34,384 nucleotides of DNA from Treponema sp. (GTDB taxonomy: Bacteria > Spirochaetota > Spirochaetia > Treponematales > Breznakiellaceae). Of this stretch, positions 24,388 through 32,837 are shown one piece after another (the first letter of the stretch is position 1; every line of letters begins with the position of its first letter). A program made the translations under genes and the position numbers. A model generated the notes under the pieces. That model did no database searches and had not been told where the DNA came from. It worked only from the letters and a program-made list of their open reading frames with translations. The stretch lies in the NCBI GenBank assembly GCA_031279205.1, contig JAITIX010000023.1, positions 1 through 34,384 on the forward strand, in the 5' to 3' direction.

Positions 24388-24810
24388 TTGAATATCGATA
24401 ATAGTTTTTCTAAAACGATTGATTTGGTTCATCGCGCTATGGATGCTCGTTCCATGCGCCAAGACATCATCGCCAATAACCTTGCCAATGCGGAGGTGCC
24501 GGGCTTCAAACGTTCTGACCTGAGCTTTGAAAGTGAGCTGAAACGGGCGCTGGAATCTGGGCAACAAAAGCCCACGCTGGAACTTACGCTCACGAACCCA
24601 AGTCATATCGCTAACTGGCAGGAGCGGGACTACCGCGACGTTACGCCGAGGCAGACGCTTGATTTTACCAGTTCTTCCCAAAACAATGGAAACAATGTGG
24701 ATATGGAGCAGGAAGTTATGAACTATGTACAGAACCTGTTGATGTATAGTCTGCTGGCTCAGGCCGAAACCTTTGAGTTCAGTCAAATCAACACTGTGTT
24801 GCGAGGTTAA
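24388..24810 (+). CDS. flgB: Flagellar basal-body rod protein FlgB
   Basis: Proximal rod subunit built on the MS ring. 140 residues, usual length. The rod signature SMRQDIIANNLANAEVPGFKRSDLSFESEL sits near residues 24-53. A characteristic disordered middle and a C-terminal helix (VDMEQEVMNYVQNLLMYSLL) follow. The start is a TTG at 24388 with AAAGGGG nine bases upstream; no ATG is available before the conserved region. It is the first gene of the flgB-fliJ operon. I found no convincing sigma-28 or sigma-70 promoter; TAGAAT at 24323-24328 and 24328-24333 could serve as -10 but lack a -35. Confidence 0.95.
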   Translation: MNIDNSFSKTIDLVHRAMDARSMRQDIIANNLANAEVPGFKRSDLSFESELKRALESGQQKPTLELTLTNPSHIANWQERDYRDVTPRQTLDFTSSSQNNGNNVDMEQEVMNYVQNLLMYSLLAQAETFEFSQINTVLRG

Positions 24811-24816
24811 TAAACT

Positions 24817-25278
24817 ATGGGAATCTTGAATTCGATAAGCATTGCGGCCACGGGCATGAGCGCCCAGCGGCTTCGTTCAGATGTGATCGCGGATAACATT
24901 GCCAATGTCTCAACCACCCGCACGCCGGAAGGTGGGCCATACCGGAGAAGTCGTGTGGTTCTGGAAACCAAAGCAGAGGGACCGTCATGGAGATCGCCGT
25001 TTCTGCCGGATATGCTGGACAGCGGCCCTGGTCAGGGTGTCAGAGTCGTGGGTATAGAAAAAGACACTGCCACTGAAAACCGGCTTGTCTATGACCCAAC
25101 TCATCCAGATGCCATCACTTCTGGTCCGAATGAGGGGTATGTTGAGATGCCTAATGTGGATATTGTTACTGAAATGACTGATATGATCGCCGCGTCGCGG
25201 GCTTATGAAGCCAACGCTTCGATTATTGATGGCGCTAAAACTATGTTCCAGCGCGCGCTGGATATTGGAGGGAAGTAA
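24817..25278 (+). CDS. flgC: Flagellar basal-body rod protein FlgC
   Basis: Proximal rod subunit. 153 residues. It has the N-terminal rod motif SIAATGMSAQRLRSDVIADNIANVSTTRTPEGGPYRR and the C-terminal FlgC signature YVEMPNVDIVTEMTDMIAASRAYEANASIIDGAK. It starts 6 bp after flgB with only a weak GAGG about 10 bp upstream, so translation is probably coupled. The next gene, fliE, is separated by an unusual 232-bp structured gap. Confidence 0.96.
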   Translation: MGILNSISIAATGMSAQRLRSDVIADNIANVSTTRTPEGGPYRRSRVVLETKAEGPSWRSPFLPDMLDSGPGQGVRVVGIEKDTATENRLVYDPTHPDAITSGPNEGYVEMPNVDIVTEMTDMIAASRAYEANASIIDGAKTMFQRALDIGGK

Positions 25279-25307
25279 TAAGTCAGTAACCCAATTCTAA
25301 CAGGGTT

Positions 25308-25505
25308 GGGCTTGGCGGAGCGATTTGGCAAGCCCTTGCTGACGAACTTTTTGACAGCAATGTCAGCCGGACTTATCCCGTGAGGGATCAGGTAAAGCGG
25401 ATAAACGAGTTATTTTTTATAAAGGAGGTCTGCCTAACGGTAGACGGCGTTTCGTCCCACGACTTTTAGGTTGCAGTCTAAAGATGTGGGTTTCCACGCC
25501 GTGAT
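25308..25505 (+). ncRNA. Candidate structured RNA between flgC and fliE
   Basis: A chain of hairpins in a 232-bp gap inside an otherwise tight operon. GGGCTTG/CAAGCCC (25308-25335). TGACA-GCAA-TGTCA (25352-25365), competing with GCTGAC/GTCAGC and TTGCTG/CAGCAA. ATCCC-GTGA-GGGAT (25375-25388). GTCTGCC-TAAC-GGTAGAC (about 25427-25444). A long three-stem hairpin (25446-25500: GGCGT/ACGCC, CCCAC/GTGGG, TTTTAG/CTAAAG), then TTTTTT directly before the fliE ATG. A strong AAAGGAGGT lies at about 25421-25429, far from any start. It could be a cis-acting switch or attenuator, or an inserted repeat. No known riboswitch class was recognised. Confidence 0.5.
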
Positions 25506-25510
25506 TTTTT

Positions 25511-25870
25511 ATGACACTTTCTAATCTAGCGGCAAGTTCCAGCCTGCCTATGACTGTAAGCGATCCCAGGCATATCACGGGGTTCATTCCTAGCGGCGCG
25601 AATATTGCGGATTTGACCCAGCAGAGTGGTGCGGAGTCGGTGTTGCAGAGCGACAACTTTGCGGACGCGATGCTTCAGGCGCTGGATAAGGTTTCCGGGG
25701 ACCAGCAGAAAGCTGAAAGCCTGATACAGACCGCGATCATCAACCCTGATGCGGTGGATATCCATGACATCACGATTGCTCAGGCCGAGGCAAGTATGTC
25801 TCTGAATATCGCACGAACCGTGCTTAACCGTTTGGTACAGGATTGGAAGGATATTATCAATACCCGATAA
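25511..25870 (+). CDS. fliE: Flagellar hook-basal body protein FliE
   Basis: Adaptor between the MS ring and the rod, also needed for export. 119 residues. The conserved C-terminal half is present: NFADAMLQALDKVSGDQQKAE, AIINPDAVDIHDITIAQAEASMSLNIARTVLNRLVQDWKDI. The N-terminal 35 residues are variable, as usual. The ATG at 25511 directly follows TTTTTT and has no Shine-Dalgarno; the nearest strong site is about 80 nt upstream with a hairpin in between. Translation may therefore be conditional or coupled through RNA structure. fliF starts 48 bp downstream. Confidence 0.92.
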   Translation: MTLSNLAASSSLPMTVSDPRHITGFIPSGANIADLTQQSGAESVLQSDNFADAMLQALDKVSGDQQKAESLIQTAIINPDAVDIHDITIAQAEASMSLNIARTVLNRLVQDWKDIINTR

Positions 25871-25918
25871 GCTTGATATAAATATAATCAAACGAAAAAT
25901 AAAACCGGGGAGGGGTTT

Positions 25919-27625
25919 ATGGGTGAGTGGTTTAGGAAGGTTTTAGGGCAGATAAAGAATCTGTGGGGTACGTGGAGTCTTTTGCAAAAGCTGATTCTGC
26001 TGGGTATCTGCGTGGCGGTGATTGCGGGTGTGGTAGTTCTATTTTCAGTGTCAGCTTCACCTACTATGATGGTGCCGGTTATTGATACGCCTATTACTGA
26101 CCTTGATATGCGGGATCGTATGGTAACGCGGATCAACACCGAGGGAGTGCGGACGAATATCTCGCCAGCGGGCGTAGTTATGGTGGGTGATGAGGAAACC
26201 GCCCGCAGAATGAGGGCGATTCTTATCCGTGAAGACCTGGTTCCCAATGGCACTGACCCGTGGGCTATCTTCGACGTTACGCGCTGGACTATCACTGATA
26301 TGGAACGGAATGTGAATCTCCAACGGGCTATTACCCAGATGGTTACCGAGCATGTGAAGTCGCTCAATGAAGTTGATGACGTCAATGTTACGATTGCCTT
26401 CCCGAAAGACGCGCTGTTTGTCTCTGAACAGAGTCCTGTTAGTGCGAGTGTTATCATTACCCCGCGGCCGGGCAGTGATATTACCGAGAACCCAAAGAAA
26501 ATCGAGGGCATACAGAAACTACTCAAGTTCGCCATAACTGGTCTTAAGGATGAAAACATCGTTATCACCGACCGGAGCGGCATGGTGCTGAACAACTTCG
26601 CGGGCATGGTTGATTCCGAGCGGCTGAAGAGTATTGAGCAGGGCAACAAGATCATTCAGCAGTTGGAAGCCCAGTACCGCGCCAAGGTGCTGACCGCGTT
26701 ACAGCAGACCTTCACCGCTGATCGGGTGCGCGATCTTAACATCAAGATCGACATGGACCTTTCCAAAAAAGTGGTTAACACCGAGGAATTCCTGCCTTTT
26801 ACTATAAGACCTCGAACACCAGGTTCGTCCTATGACGACTCCGAGATAGCTGAATCTGTGGTTCGTTCCCAGACCTCGACCAAAACAACCTACACAGGCA
26901 CAGGCTATACCCCTGAAGGGCCGGCTGGTGTTGAGGGTCAGACCACGCCCGCGTACCGAGATATGTCCAACATCTACGGTACGGTAACGGAGGAAAGCGT
27001 TGTTACCAACAATGAGATTAACAAAAGTATTACTCAGGAAGAGAAGAGTCCGAGTATCGACCGCATTACGGTTTCGGTAAACATTGATGGAACCTGGGTT
27101 GTGAAAAAAGACGAGAAGGGGAATCCCATTATAAATAACGGGGTAACCGACCGGGAATACACACCAATATCAGCGGAAGACCTGCGGTCGACCCAGTCTT
27201 TGATACAGAACGCTATTGGCTACAATGCTTCGCGTGGCGACTCTGTTACAGTAACGAACATTGGTTTTGATCGCACACAGGAGTTTGCCAAGGCTGATGC
27301 CAGCCTTGGAGAGCAACAACGTTTTAGACTGATACTACTACTCGTTATTGGCAGCTTGGTGTTCTTACTCCTTGTCTTTATCGCGTTTAAGGCCATATCA
27401 CGCGAGATTGAGCGGCGCAAACGTCTGGCGGAAGACGAGCGAGCGCAGCGGGAAGCGGCTATACGGGAAAGTGCGATCATGCAGGCCGAGGAAGAAGGCG
27501 CATCAGTATCTATGTCTGTCGAAGAGCGGACGCGGATGGAACTTCAGGAAAGTATCGCCAATATGTCAAAGGATCACCCTGAAGATGTGGCGCAACTCAT
27601 CAGAACGTGGTTGTTAGAAGAGTAG
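25919..27625 (+). CDS. fliF: Flagellar MS-ring protein FliF
   Basis: Forms the membrane-embedded MS ring at the base of the periplasmic flagella. 568 residues, typical. The first membrane segment is at about 21-45 (LILLGICVAVIAGVVVLFSV). The ring-building motifs RBM1-RBM3 lie between, with MERNVNLQRAITQMVTEHVK and VNVTIAFPKDALFVSEQSPVSASVIITPRPG. The second membrane segment is at about 470-490 (LILLLVIGSLVFLLLVFIAF). The cytoplasmic tail ends in DHPEDVAQLIRTWLLEE, the FliG-binding motif. GGGGAGGGG precedes the ATG. fliG starts 15 bp after the stop. Confidence 0.97.
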   Translation: MGEWFRKVLGQIKNLWGTWSLLQKLILLGICVAVIAGVVVLFSVSASPTMMVPVIDTPITDLDMRDRMVTRINTEGVRTNISPAGVVMVGDEETARRMRAILIREDLVPNGTDPWAIFDVTRWTITDMERNVNLQRAITQMVTEHVKSLNEVDDVNVTIAFPKDALFVSEQSPVSASVIITPRPGSDITENPKKIEGIQKLLKFAITGLKDENIVITDRSGMVLNNFAGMVDSERLKSIEQGNKIIQQLEAQYRAKVLTALQQTFTADRVRDLNIKIDMDLSKKVVNTEEFLPFTIRPRTPGSSYDDSEIAESVVRSQTSTKTTYTGTGYTPEGPAGVEGQTTPAYRDMSNIYGTVTEESVVTNNEINKSITQEEKSPSIDRITVSVNIDGTWVVKKDEKGNPIINNGVTDREYTPISAEDLRSTQSLIQNAIGYNASRGDSVTVTNIGFDRTQEFAKADASLGEQQRFRLILLLVIGSLVFLLLVFIAFKAISREIERRKRLAEDERAQREAAIRESAIMQAEEEGASVSMSVEERTRMELQESIANMSKDHPEDVAQLIRTWLLEE

Positions 27626-27640
27626 GAGTAGGAGAACAAA

Positions 27641-28678
27641 ATGGCAAAAGTGCAACAAGCTGCGGTTAAGAAGAAAGACGCTAGTGAGGTCAACGGCAGA
27701 CAGAAAGCGGCTGTGTTCCTCGTGTCCATCGGCTCTGAAATCTCTTCGGAGATTTTTAAGTACCTGCGCGAAGACGAGATTGAGACCCTCACGTTTGAGA
27801 TAGCTCGTCTTGAAACAGTTGAGCCAGCCCAGAAGGACGCCATACTCACCGAGTTTCAGGAACTCATGCAGGCCAATCAGTTCATCTCCATGGGCGGTAT
27901 TGACTATGCGCGGGAACTGCTGGAAAAGTCTGTCGGCAACCAGAAGGCTATTGATATTATCAACCGACTCACCTCCAGCTTACAGGTTCGTCCCTTTGAC
28001 TTTATCCGCCGTACTGATCCGGCGCATCTCCTGAACTTTATCCAGCAGGAACATCCCCAGACCATTGCCCTGATTCTCGCCTATCTAGAACCGAACAAGG
28101 CGTCGGTCATCATCCAGAACCTGCCCCACGAGGTGCAGAGCGATGTTGCGCGCCGTATTGCCACGATGGACCGTACCAGCCCCGAAGTCTTGCGAGAAGT
28201 GGAGCGGGTGCTTGAAAAGAAGCTCTCCACGCTGTCCAGTGAAGATTACACTGCTGCTGGTGGCGTTGAAAGCGTTGTTGAAATCCTCAACATGGTTGAT
28301 CGCGCCTCTGAGAAGCAGATTATGGAAGTACTGGAAGGCGACGATCCGGAACTTGCCGAGGAAATCAAGAAACGTATGTTCGTGTTTGAAGACATTGTTA
28401 TGCTTGACGACAAGTCCATACAGCGCGTACTGCGCGAGGTTGACAACGCCGAACTGTCAAAGGCGCTGAAACCCTGCGATACTGAGGTTCAGGAAAAGGT
28501 CTTCAAGAACATGAGTAAGCGCGCCGGCAGTATGCTCAAGGAAGACATTGAGTTTATGGGGCCGATTCGCATGAAAGACGCAGAAGAAGCCCAGCAGAGG
28601 ATTGTCGCCATTATCCGGCGACTGGAAGACTCAGGCGATGTGGTTGTTGCCCGCGCTGGTGAGGACGAACTGATATGA
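27641..28678 (+). CDS. fliG: Flagellar motor switch protein FliG
   Basis: C-ring protein that binds FliF and interacts with the stator to generate torque. 345 residues. The N-terminal FliF-binding domain begins after a lysine-rich start (GRQKAAVFLVSIGSEISSEIFKYL). The middle domain has the EHPQ motif in QQEHPQTIALILAYLEPNKA and DVARRIATMDRTSPEVLREVE. The C-terminal torque helix with charged residues is KSIQRVLREVDNAELSKALK. The last residues overlap the fliH start by four bases (ATGA), so the two are translationally coupled. The gene is fully intact. Confidence 0.97.
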   Translation: MAKVQQAAVKKKDASEVNGRQKAAVFLVSIGSEISSEIFKYLREDEIETLTFEIARLETVEPAQKDAILTEFQELMQANQFISMGGIDYARELLEKSVGNQKAIDIINRLTSSLQVRPFDFIRRTDPAHLLNFIQQEHPQTIALILAYLEPNKASVIIQNLPHEVQSDVARRIATMDRTSPEVLREVERVLEKKLSTLSSEDYTAAGGVESVVEILNMVDRASEKQIMEVLEGDDPELAEEIKKRMFVFEDIVMLDDKSIQRVLREVDNAELSKALKPCDTEVQEKVFKNMSKRAGSMLKEDIEFMGPIRMKDAEEAQQRIVAIIRRLEDSGDVVVARAGEDELI

Positions 28679-29631
28679 TAAAAGCAGTGTTCAGACCAGA
28701 AGAGCTTGCCATCGGTAATATCAAAGTGTATCTCGAAGCGCCTCCTTCTTTTGCTGAGGAAAAGTCCCTTGAAACTAAAACAGCCGAAGACGGTGTGGAA
28801 CATGAGGTCTACGAAGGTCCCACGGCGGAGGATTTACGGAAGGAAGCTGAACTCTTCAAAAGTCAATGGGGAACTGAACGCGAGGCTATGATTCGGTCTG
28901 CCCAGGTGGAAGCTGATGGCATCATCAAGAACGCCGAGGACGCGGCTTTTCAGGAAGTAAAGCGCCGTACCGACGAAGCACAGGCCATGAAACAGACCGC
29001 GAAGGACGAGGCTGAAAAAATTATTGCCAATGCCACGCAGAAGGCCAAAGAAATGCAGGAAACAGCGCAGGTCAGCGCCATAAACCGGCAAAAAGAGGCT
29101 GAGGAACGCGGCTTTCTTGAGGGTCATAAGGTAGGCTTTAACGAAGGCAAGGCTGAGGTGGAGCGACTCATTGAGCGTACCCAAGTCGTGCTTGAACGGG
29201 CGCAGGACAAACGCGCCGAGATTCTCGCAGAAGCGGAACATCAGCTCATCGACCTTGCCTTGCTCATATCCCGTAAGGTGGTCAAGATTCTCTCCGAAAA
29301 CCAGAAGGACGTGCTTATCGCCAATGTGTCTGAGGCGTTGAAAAAGGTGAAGGCAAAAGGTGAAGTGATTATCCGCGTGAACACGGCGGATATGAAACTT
29401 ACGACTGAACATACCAGAGAATTTATCCAGCTTCTTGAAGGCACAAACACGATCCAAGTGCAGGAAGACAGGTCGGTTGACGTTGGCGGATGTATCATTG
29501 AGACCGACTTTGGTGAAATTGACGCCCGCATTTCCAGCCAGATGGCCGAACTAGAAGCCAAGATTCTGGAAATCACCCCGATTGTGGAAAGAACCGGTAA
29601 TGCCAGGACTCCTGATGCACACTCTGCTTGA
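28675..29631 (+). CDS. fliH: Flagellar assembly protein FliH
   Basis: Regulates and anchors the export ATPase FliI. 318 residues, long for the family but usual for spirochaetes. The N-terminus (about 1-45) may bind the export gate or C-ring. A long charged coiled coil (about 55-165) is rich in KNAEDAAFQEV- and KAKEMQETAQV-type heptads. The C-terminal FliH/YscL domain (about 180-310) has IDLALLISRKVVKILSENQKDVL and DVGGCIIETDFGEIDARIS. It overlaps fliG by 4 bp at its start and the fliI start by about 17 bp at its end. Confidence 0.93.
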   Translation: MIKAVFRPEELAIGNIKVYLEAPPSFAEEKSLETKTAEDGVEHEVYEGPTAEDLRKEAELFKSQWGTEREAMIRSAQVEADGIIKNAEDAAFQEVKRRTDEAQAMKQTAKDEAEKIIANATQKAKEMQETAQVSAINRQKEAEERGFLEGHKVGFNEGKAEVERLIERTQVVLERAQDKRAEILAEAEHQLIDLALLISRKVVKILSENQKDVLIANVSEALKKVKAKGEVIIRVNTADMKLTTEHTREFIQLLEGTNTIQVQEDRSVDVGGCIIETDFGEIDARISSQMAELEAKILEITPIVERTGNARTPDAHSA

Positions 29632-31003
29632 TAAGTATGTTGAAACCATCTCCACGATGGATACCATCAAGTGTGTTGGTTATATCTCCAAAGTTCAGGG
29701 ACTGCTTATTGAAAGCCGCGGTCCCCAGGCCATTATCGGGGAAATCTGTCGTATCGAAGCGCCAAAGGCGCGTTCCCCGATAATGGCCGAAGTGGTGGGA
29801 CTGCGGGACGACACGGTTCAGCTTATGGCCTACAACGAAACCGACGGCATTGAGGTGGGTAACCGAGTGGTCGCTTCCGGCTCAAGCCTTGAGATCGCGG
29901 TTTCCCGAAAACTGCTTGGCCGCGTGCTAAACGCTCTTGGCAAGCCCATTGATGACAAAGGCCCAATTGAAAACGCGGTCTACTATCCGGCAATGACCAG
30001 CGCGCCCGACCCGCTGAAACGAAAGCGGGTAACACAACGGGTCAGCACCGGGGTTCGCGCCATCGACGGTATGCTGGCCGTGGGACGGGGACAACGCCTC
30101 GGCATCTTCGCCGGTTCCGGCGTGGGTAAGTCAACCTTACTGGGCATGATTGCCCGCAATACCAACGCCGATGTAAACGTGGTCGCGCTTATTGGCGAGC
30201 GCGGGCGCGAAGTTAATGACTTTATCGAAAATGATTTAGGCTCAACGGGTCTTGAGCGGAGCGTACTCATCGTCAGCCCGTCCAATTCGCCGCCCCTTTC
30301 CCGTCTGCGCGGCGCGTATGTAGCCACAGCAGTCGCCGAGTATTTCCGCGATCAGGGGCTGGACGTGATGTTACTGTTTGACTCGATAACGCGCTTTGCC
30401 CGCGCCCAGCGTGAAATCGGCCTTGCTATTGGCGAGCCGCCCGCAACCCGTGGCTATACCCCCAGTATGTTTGACCAGATGCCTAAACTCCTTGAGCGTT
30501 GCGGTACTTCGGATAAGGGAACCATCACCGGCTTTTACACAATTCTAGTGGATGGTGATGACATGGACGAACCAGTGTCTGACACCGTGCGTGGCATACT
30601 CGACGGCCACATCGTACTATCGCGTTCTCTTGCACAGGCATATCACTATCCAGCCATTGATGTACTTGCCAGCATTTCCCGTCTGGCACCTGTTGTGTCC
30701 GGCCAGGTTACCAATAAGTCCGCCGGCGTGATACGGCGGCTCATGGCTGTGTACGCGGAAAACGAAGACCTCATCAACGTTGGCGCGTATCACACCGGTT
30801 CCAATCCCCTGATAGACGAGGCCATTGCCCGTCATGGAGACATTGAGCGTTTCCTTATTCAGGAAATTGATGAGCGTTCCTCAGTGCGGGAAACCCTGGC
30901 GCGTATGGCGGAAATTTCCAACAATGGTGAAATACCAGAAGAAGAACTGAAAGACCATGACAAGCTGCCCCAAGTCTTGCCTGATGCGGGTGTTGCCCCG
31001 TGA
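29615..31003 (+). CDS. fliI: Flagellum-specific ATP synthase FliI
   Basis: Hexameric ATPase that drives export of rod and hook substrates, related to F1 beta. 462 residues from the ATG at 29615, chosen for CAGGA 8 bp upstream. The frame is also open from TTG 29582 and ATG 29600. Walker A is GIFAGSGVGKSTLLGM; Walker B is VMLLFDSITRFARAQREIGL, followed by GEPPATRGYTPSMFDQMPKL, the FliI/YscN signature. The catalytic Glu lies in LIGERGREVNDF. It overlaps the fliH end, and its TGA overlaps the fliJ GTG, so translation is coupled throughout fliG-fliJ. Confidence 0.96.
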   Translation: MHTLLDKYVETISTMDTIKCVGYISKVQGLLIESRGPQAIIGEICRIEAPKARSPIMAEVVGLRDDTVQLMAYNETDGIEVGNRVVASGSSLEIAVSRKLLGRVLNALGKPIDDKGPIENAVYYPAMTSAPDPLKRKRVTQRVSTGVRAIDGMLAVGRGQRLGIFAGSGVGKSTLLGMIARNTNADVNVVALIGERGREVNDFIENDLGSTGLERSVLIVSPSNSPPLSRLRGAYVATAVAEYFRDQGLDVMLLFDSITRFARAQREIGLAIGEPPATRGYTPSMFDQMPKLLERCGTSDKGTITGFYTILVDGDDMDEPVSDTVRGILDGHIVLSRSLAQAYHYPAIDVLASISRLAPVVSGQVTNKSAGVIRRLMAVYAENEDLINVGAYHTGSNPLIDEAIARHGDIERFLIQEIDERSSVRETLARMAEISNNGEIPEEELKDHDKLPQVLPDAGVAP

Positions 31004-31452
31004 AGCGGTTCAAGTTCAACCTTGAGAAAGCGCTTAAACTACGGGAACACCGCGAAAAAGAAACCGAGATTGACCTGGGTCGTGCCATAGGTGCGCTCAC
31101 CCGGATTGAGCAGGCAATTGACGCCACCACTGAGGAACGAGGCATGGCTGCGGCTGAACGTTTTTCCGCTGGCTTCAGCGTCAGCGACATTCTCATCTTT
31201 GACCATTACGTTCAGCGCCTTGACGCGACCAAAGCGCAGCTCGCGCTGGAGGCGGAAAAAGCCTCAGCGCGGGTTGAGGACGCCCGCGGCATCTACCTCG
31301 AAGCATCCCGTGATCGCAAAGTCCTATCCAACGTGAGAGAACGCCGCCAGAAGGAATACCACAAAGACATGCTGGCGGAAGAAACCAAAACCCTTGACGA
31401 CATCGCAAGCGGTTCCAAATCCCGCCGCCTGATAAGCGCGGGACATTCTTAA
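31000..31452 (+). CDS. fliJ: Flagellar export chaperone/coupling protein FliJ
   Basis: Coiled-coil protein that sits in the FliI ring and links it to the export gate. 150 residues, predicted almost wholly helical. MKRFKFNLEKALKLREHREKE is the family start; charged heptads continue to about residue 135. It begins with GTG overlapping the fliI stop (GTGA). It is the last gene of the operon and ends 57 bp before the stop of the converging ecfT. The terminator at 31520-31550 lies within that neighbour's coding end. Confidence 0.9.
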   Translation: MKRFKFNLEKALKLREHREKETEIDLGRAIGALTRIEQAIDATTEERGMAAAERFSAGFSVSDILIFDHYVQRLDATKAQLALEAEKASARVEDARGIYLEASRDRKVLSNVRERRQKEYHKDMLAEETKTLDDIASGSKSRRLISAGHS

Positions 31453-31508
31453 ATGACAATACTAGATGATGTTAGGCACATCTTTTTCAGATATTTCGCG
31501 TACAATCT

Positions 31509-32207
31509 TTAAACAAGTTCCCGCGCCAAAAGTGCGCGGGCTTTTCTTTCAGCATAATGGAACGAGAGGGCAATCAGGGCGACGAGGAGGACGCGGAATT
31601 GTTTTAACCCGCCTTTGCCGCCGCGGGCGCGGTAGGCGCGGTTTAACTTATCCCACAGTTCAAACAGGGCGGGTATGAAGTTTATCGTAAGCGCCGCGCT
31701 GGTTCCAAATTTTGCCGTGAGGGAAATGTTTCGCGCAAAGGGCAATTTTCTTAACACCCCGCGAATAGCAATTTCTACACTACAAATTACTTCTTTTATT
31801 TCGATTGAAGTTGTCGTGCGGAACAGCAAGGCGGAAAGCTGCATCACGAGGAGCAGCCGCAAAATATATAAAGCGTATTCATCATTGGGGAGTAATATCT
31901 TAATAAAAGCCGTGGAGCTTACAATCGTAAAACCTGTGGAAGAAAGGTTGGTAAAGATGCTTATCAGGTAGAGGAAAAAAGCGTAGAACAGCGCGGGCTT
32001 TATATCGGTAAACTGCTCTCTGACAGAAAAACCGCATAAAAACGCGGGAATTACCAGTAAGATAATTCCCACGCATACAGCATATAAAGGCAAAAACATG
32101 ATGTTTACTGCCAATGATATAAGTGCGAATAATTTTATCAGCGCCGGCAGTCGATGGATAATACTATTTCCTTTTCTATATCGGAAAACGACTGTCTTTT
32201 CTTTCAT
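31509..32207 (-). CDS. ecfT: ECF transporter transmembrane subunit EcfT (CbiQ/BioN family)
   Basis: 232 residues, multi-pass membrane protein with about five hydrophobic segments (ALIKLFALISLAVNIMFLPL, YAVCVGIILLVIPAFL, ALFYAFFLYLISIF and others). It couples the BioY binding subunit to ATPase subunits. The coupling-helix motif appears as NRAYRARGGKGG, the Ala-Arg-Gly signature that docks on the ATPases. The second family motif is less clear. It is the third gene of bioB-bioY-ecfT, 12 bp after bioY, without a Shine-Dalgarno of its own. The ATPase genes (bioM/ecfA) are not next to it, so it probably uses a shared energising module encoded elsewhere. Its final codons hold the hairpin that ends the flagellar operon. 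Confidence 0.88.
   Translation of the reverse strand: MKEKTVVFRYRKGNSIIHRLPALIKLFALISLAVNIMFLPLYAVCVGIILLVIPAFLCGFSVREQFTDIKPALFYAFFLYLISIFTNLSSTGFTIVSSTAFIKILLPNDEYALYILRLLLVMQLSALLFRTTTSIEIKEVICSVEIAIRGVLRKLPFARNISLTAKFGTSAALTINFIPALFELWDKLNRAYRARGGKGGLKQFRVLLVALIALSFHYAERKARALLARELV
31520..31550 (+). terminator. Terminator of the flgB-fliJ operon, inside the 3' end of ecfT
   Basis: CCCGCGC (31520-31526), 7-nt loop, GCGCGGG (31534-31540), then CTTTTCTTTC on plus. It lies about 70 bp after the fliJ stop and within the last ten codons of the converging ecfT, so the transcripts overlap. Confidence 0.75.
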
Positions 32208-32219
32208 AATTAACGTGCG

Positions 32220-32837
32220 TCATGCTTTGGGATTTATGTAACGGGCTGCTATGGGACGCAGCGCAAAGGCCAGAGGTATAGAAAGAATGAATTTTACCCC
32301 ATCACCTGGAATAAACGGAACAATACCGCCCCAAAATACGCCTGACACCGCTTTAGGATCCGCGCTTTTGCTGTTAAGATACATAAGCCAGAGCGATCCA
32401 AATAGCAGTATTACTGTAAAGCCGATAAACAGCGCGGCAACAATTCTGATGGAATAAATAACCGTGGGCTTCTTGTCCGTTATCGAAGGCTTTCCCGCGA
32501 TAAAGCCGGCGACAAACGCGCCCACGACATATCCTATCATGTACCCGCCGGCTGGCGAGAGAAACGCCGCAATGCCGCCCGCGTTAGCAAAAACCGGGAT
32601 ACCCAAAATGCCAGCCAGCAAAAACAACGCTGTTGCCGCCGCGCCACGCCATGTTCCCAATAACACACCAGTCAAAACAATGACGAGGTTTTTCAGAACA
32701 ATGGGCAACCCCGGTATCAGGGGAATAGTCCAAAAACTCGACACGCAGATTAGTGCGGCAAAGAGGGGAATGAAAACGCTCAGCCGAGAGGATGCGCGAA
32801 CCGTTTTTGTTTGAACACTATTCGATGCAATATTCAA
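32220..32837 (-). CDS. bioY: Biotin transporter substrate-binding subunit BioY
   Basis: S-component that binds biotin in the membrane. 205 residues, six hydrophobic segments. Family motifs are PGLPIVLKNLVIVLTGVLLG with GTWRGA, LAGILGIPVFANAGG and SPAGGYMIGYVVGAFVAGF, and a late IPGDGVKFILSIPLAFAL. The start is a TTG at 32837 supported by AAAGGAG 7 bp upstream; it overlaps the bioB end by 20 bp, so translation is coupled. With EcfT and an ATPase it imports biotin. Whether it also accepts dethiobiotin, which bioB would then finish, is an open possibility suggested by the operon. Confidence 0.95.
   Translation of the reverse strand: MNIASNSVQTKTVRASSRLSVFIPLFAALICVSSFWTIPLIPGLPIVLKNLVIVLTGVLLGTWRGAAATALFLLAGILGIPVFANAGGIAAFLSPAGGYMIGYVVGAFVAGFIAGKPSITDKKPTVIYSIRIVAALFIGFTVILLFGSLWLMYLNSKSADPKAVSGVFWGGIVPFIPGDGVKFILSIPLAFALRPIAARYINPKA

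Noticed and set aside
25279-25510. Known riboswitch (c-di-GMP, preQ1 and others) before fliE
   Set aside because: Hairpins are clear, but I could not match the conserved loops of any class I know.
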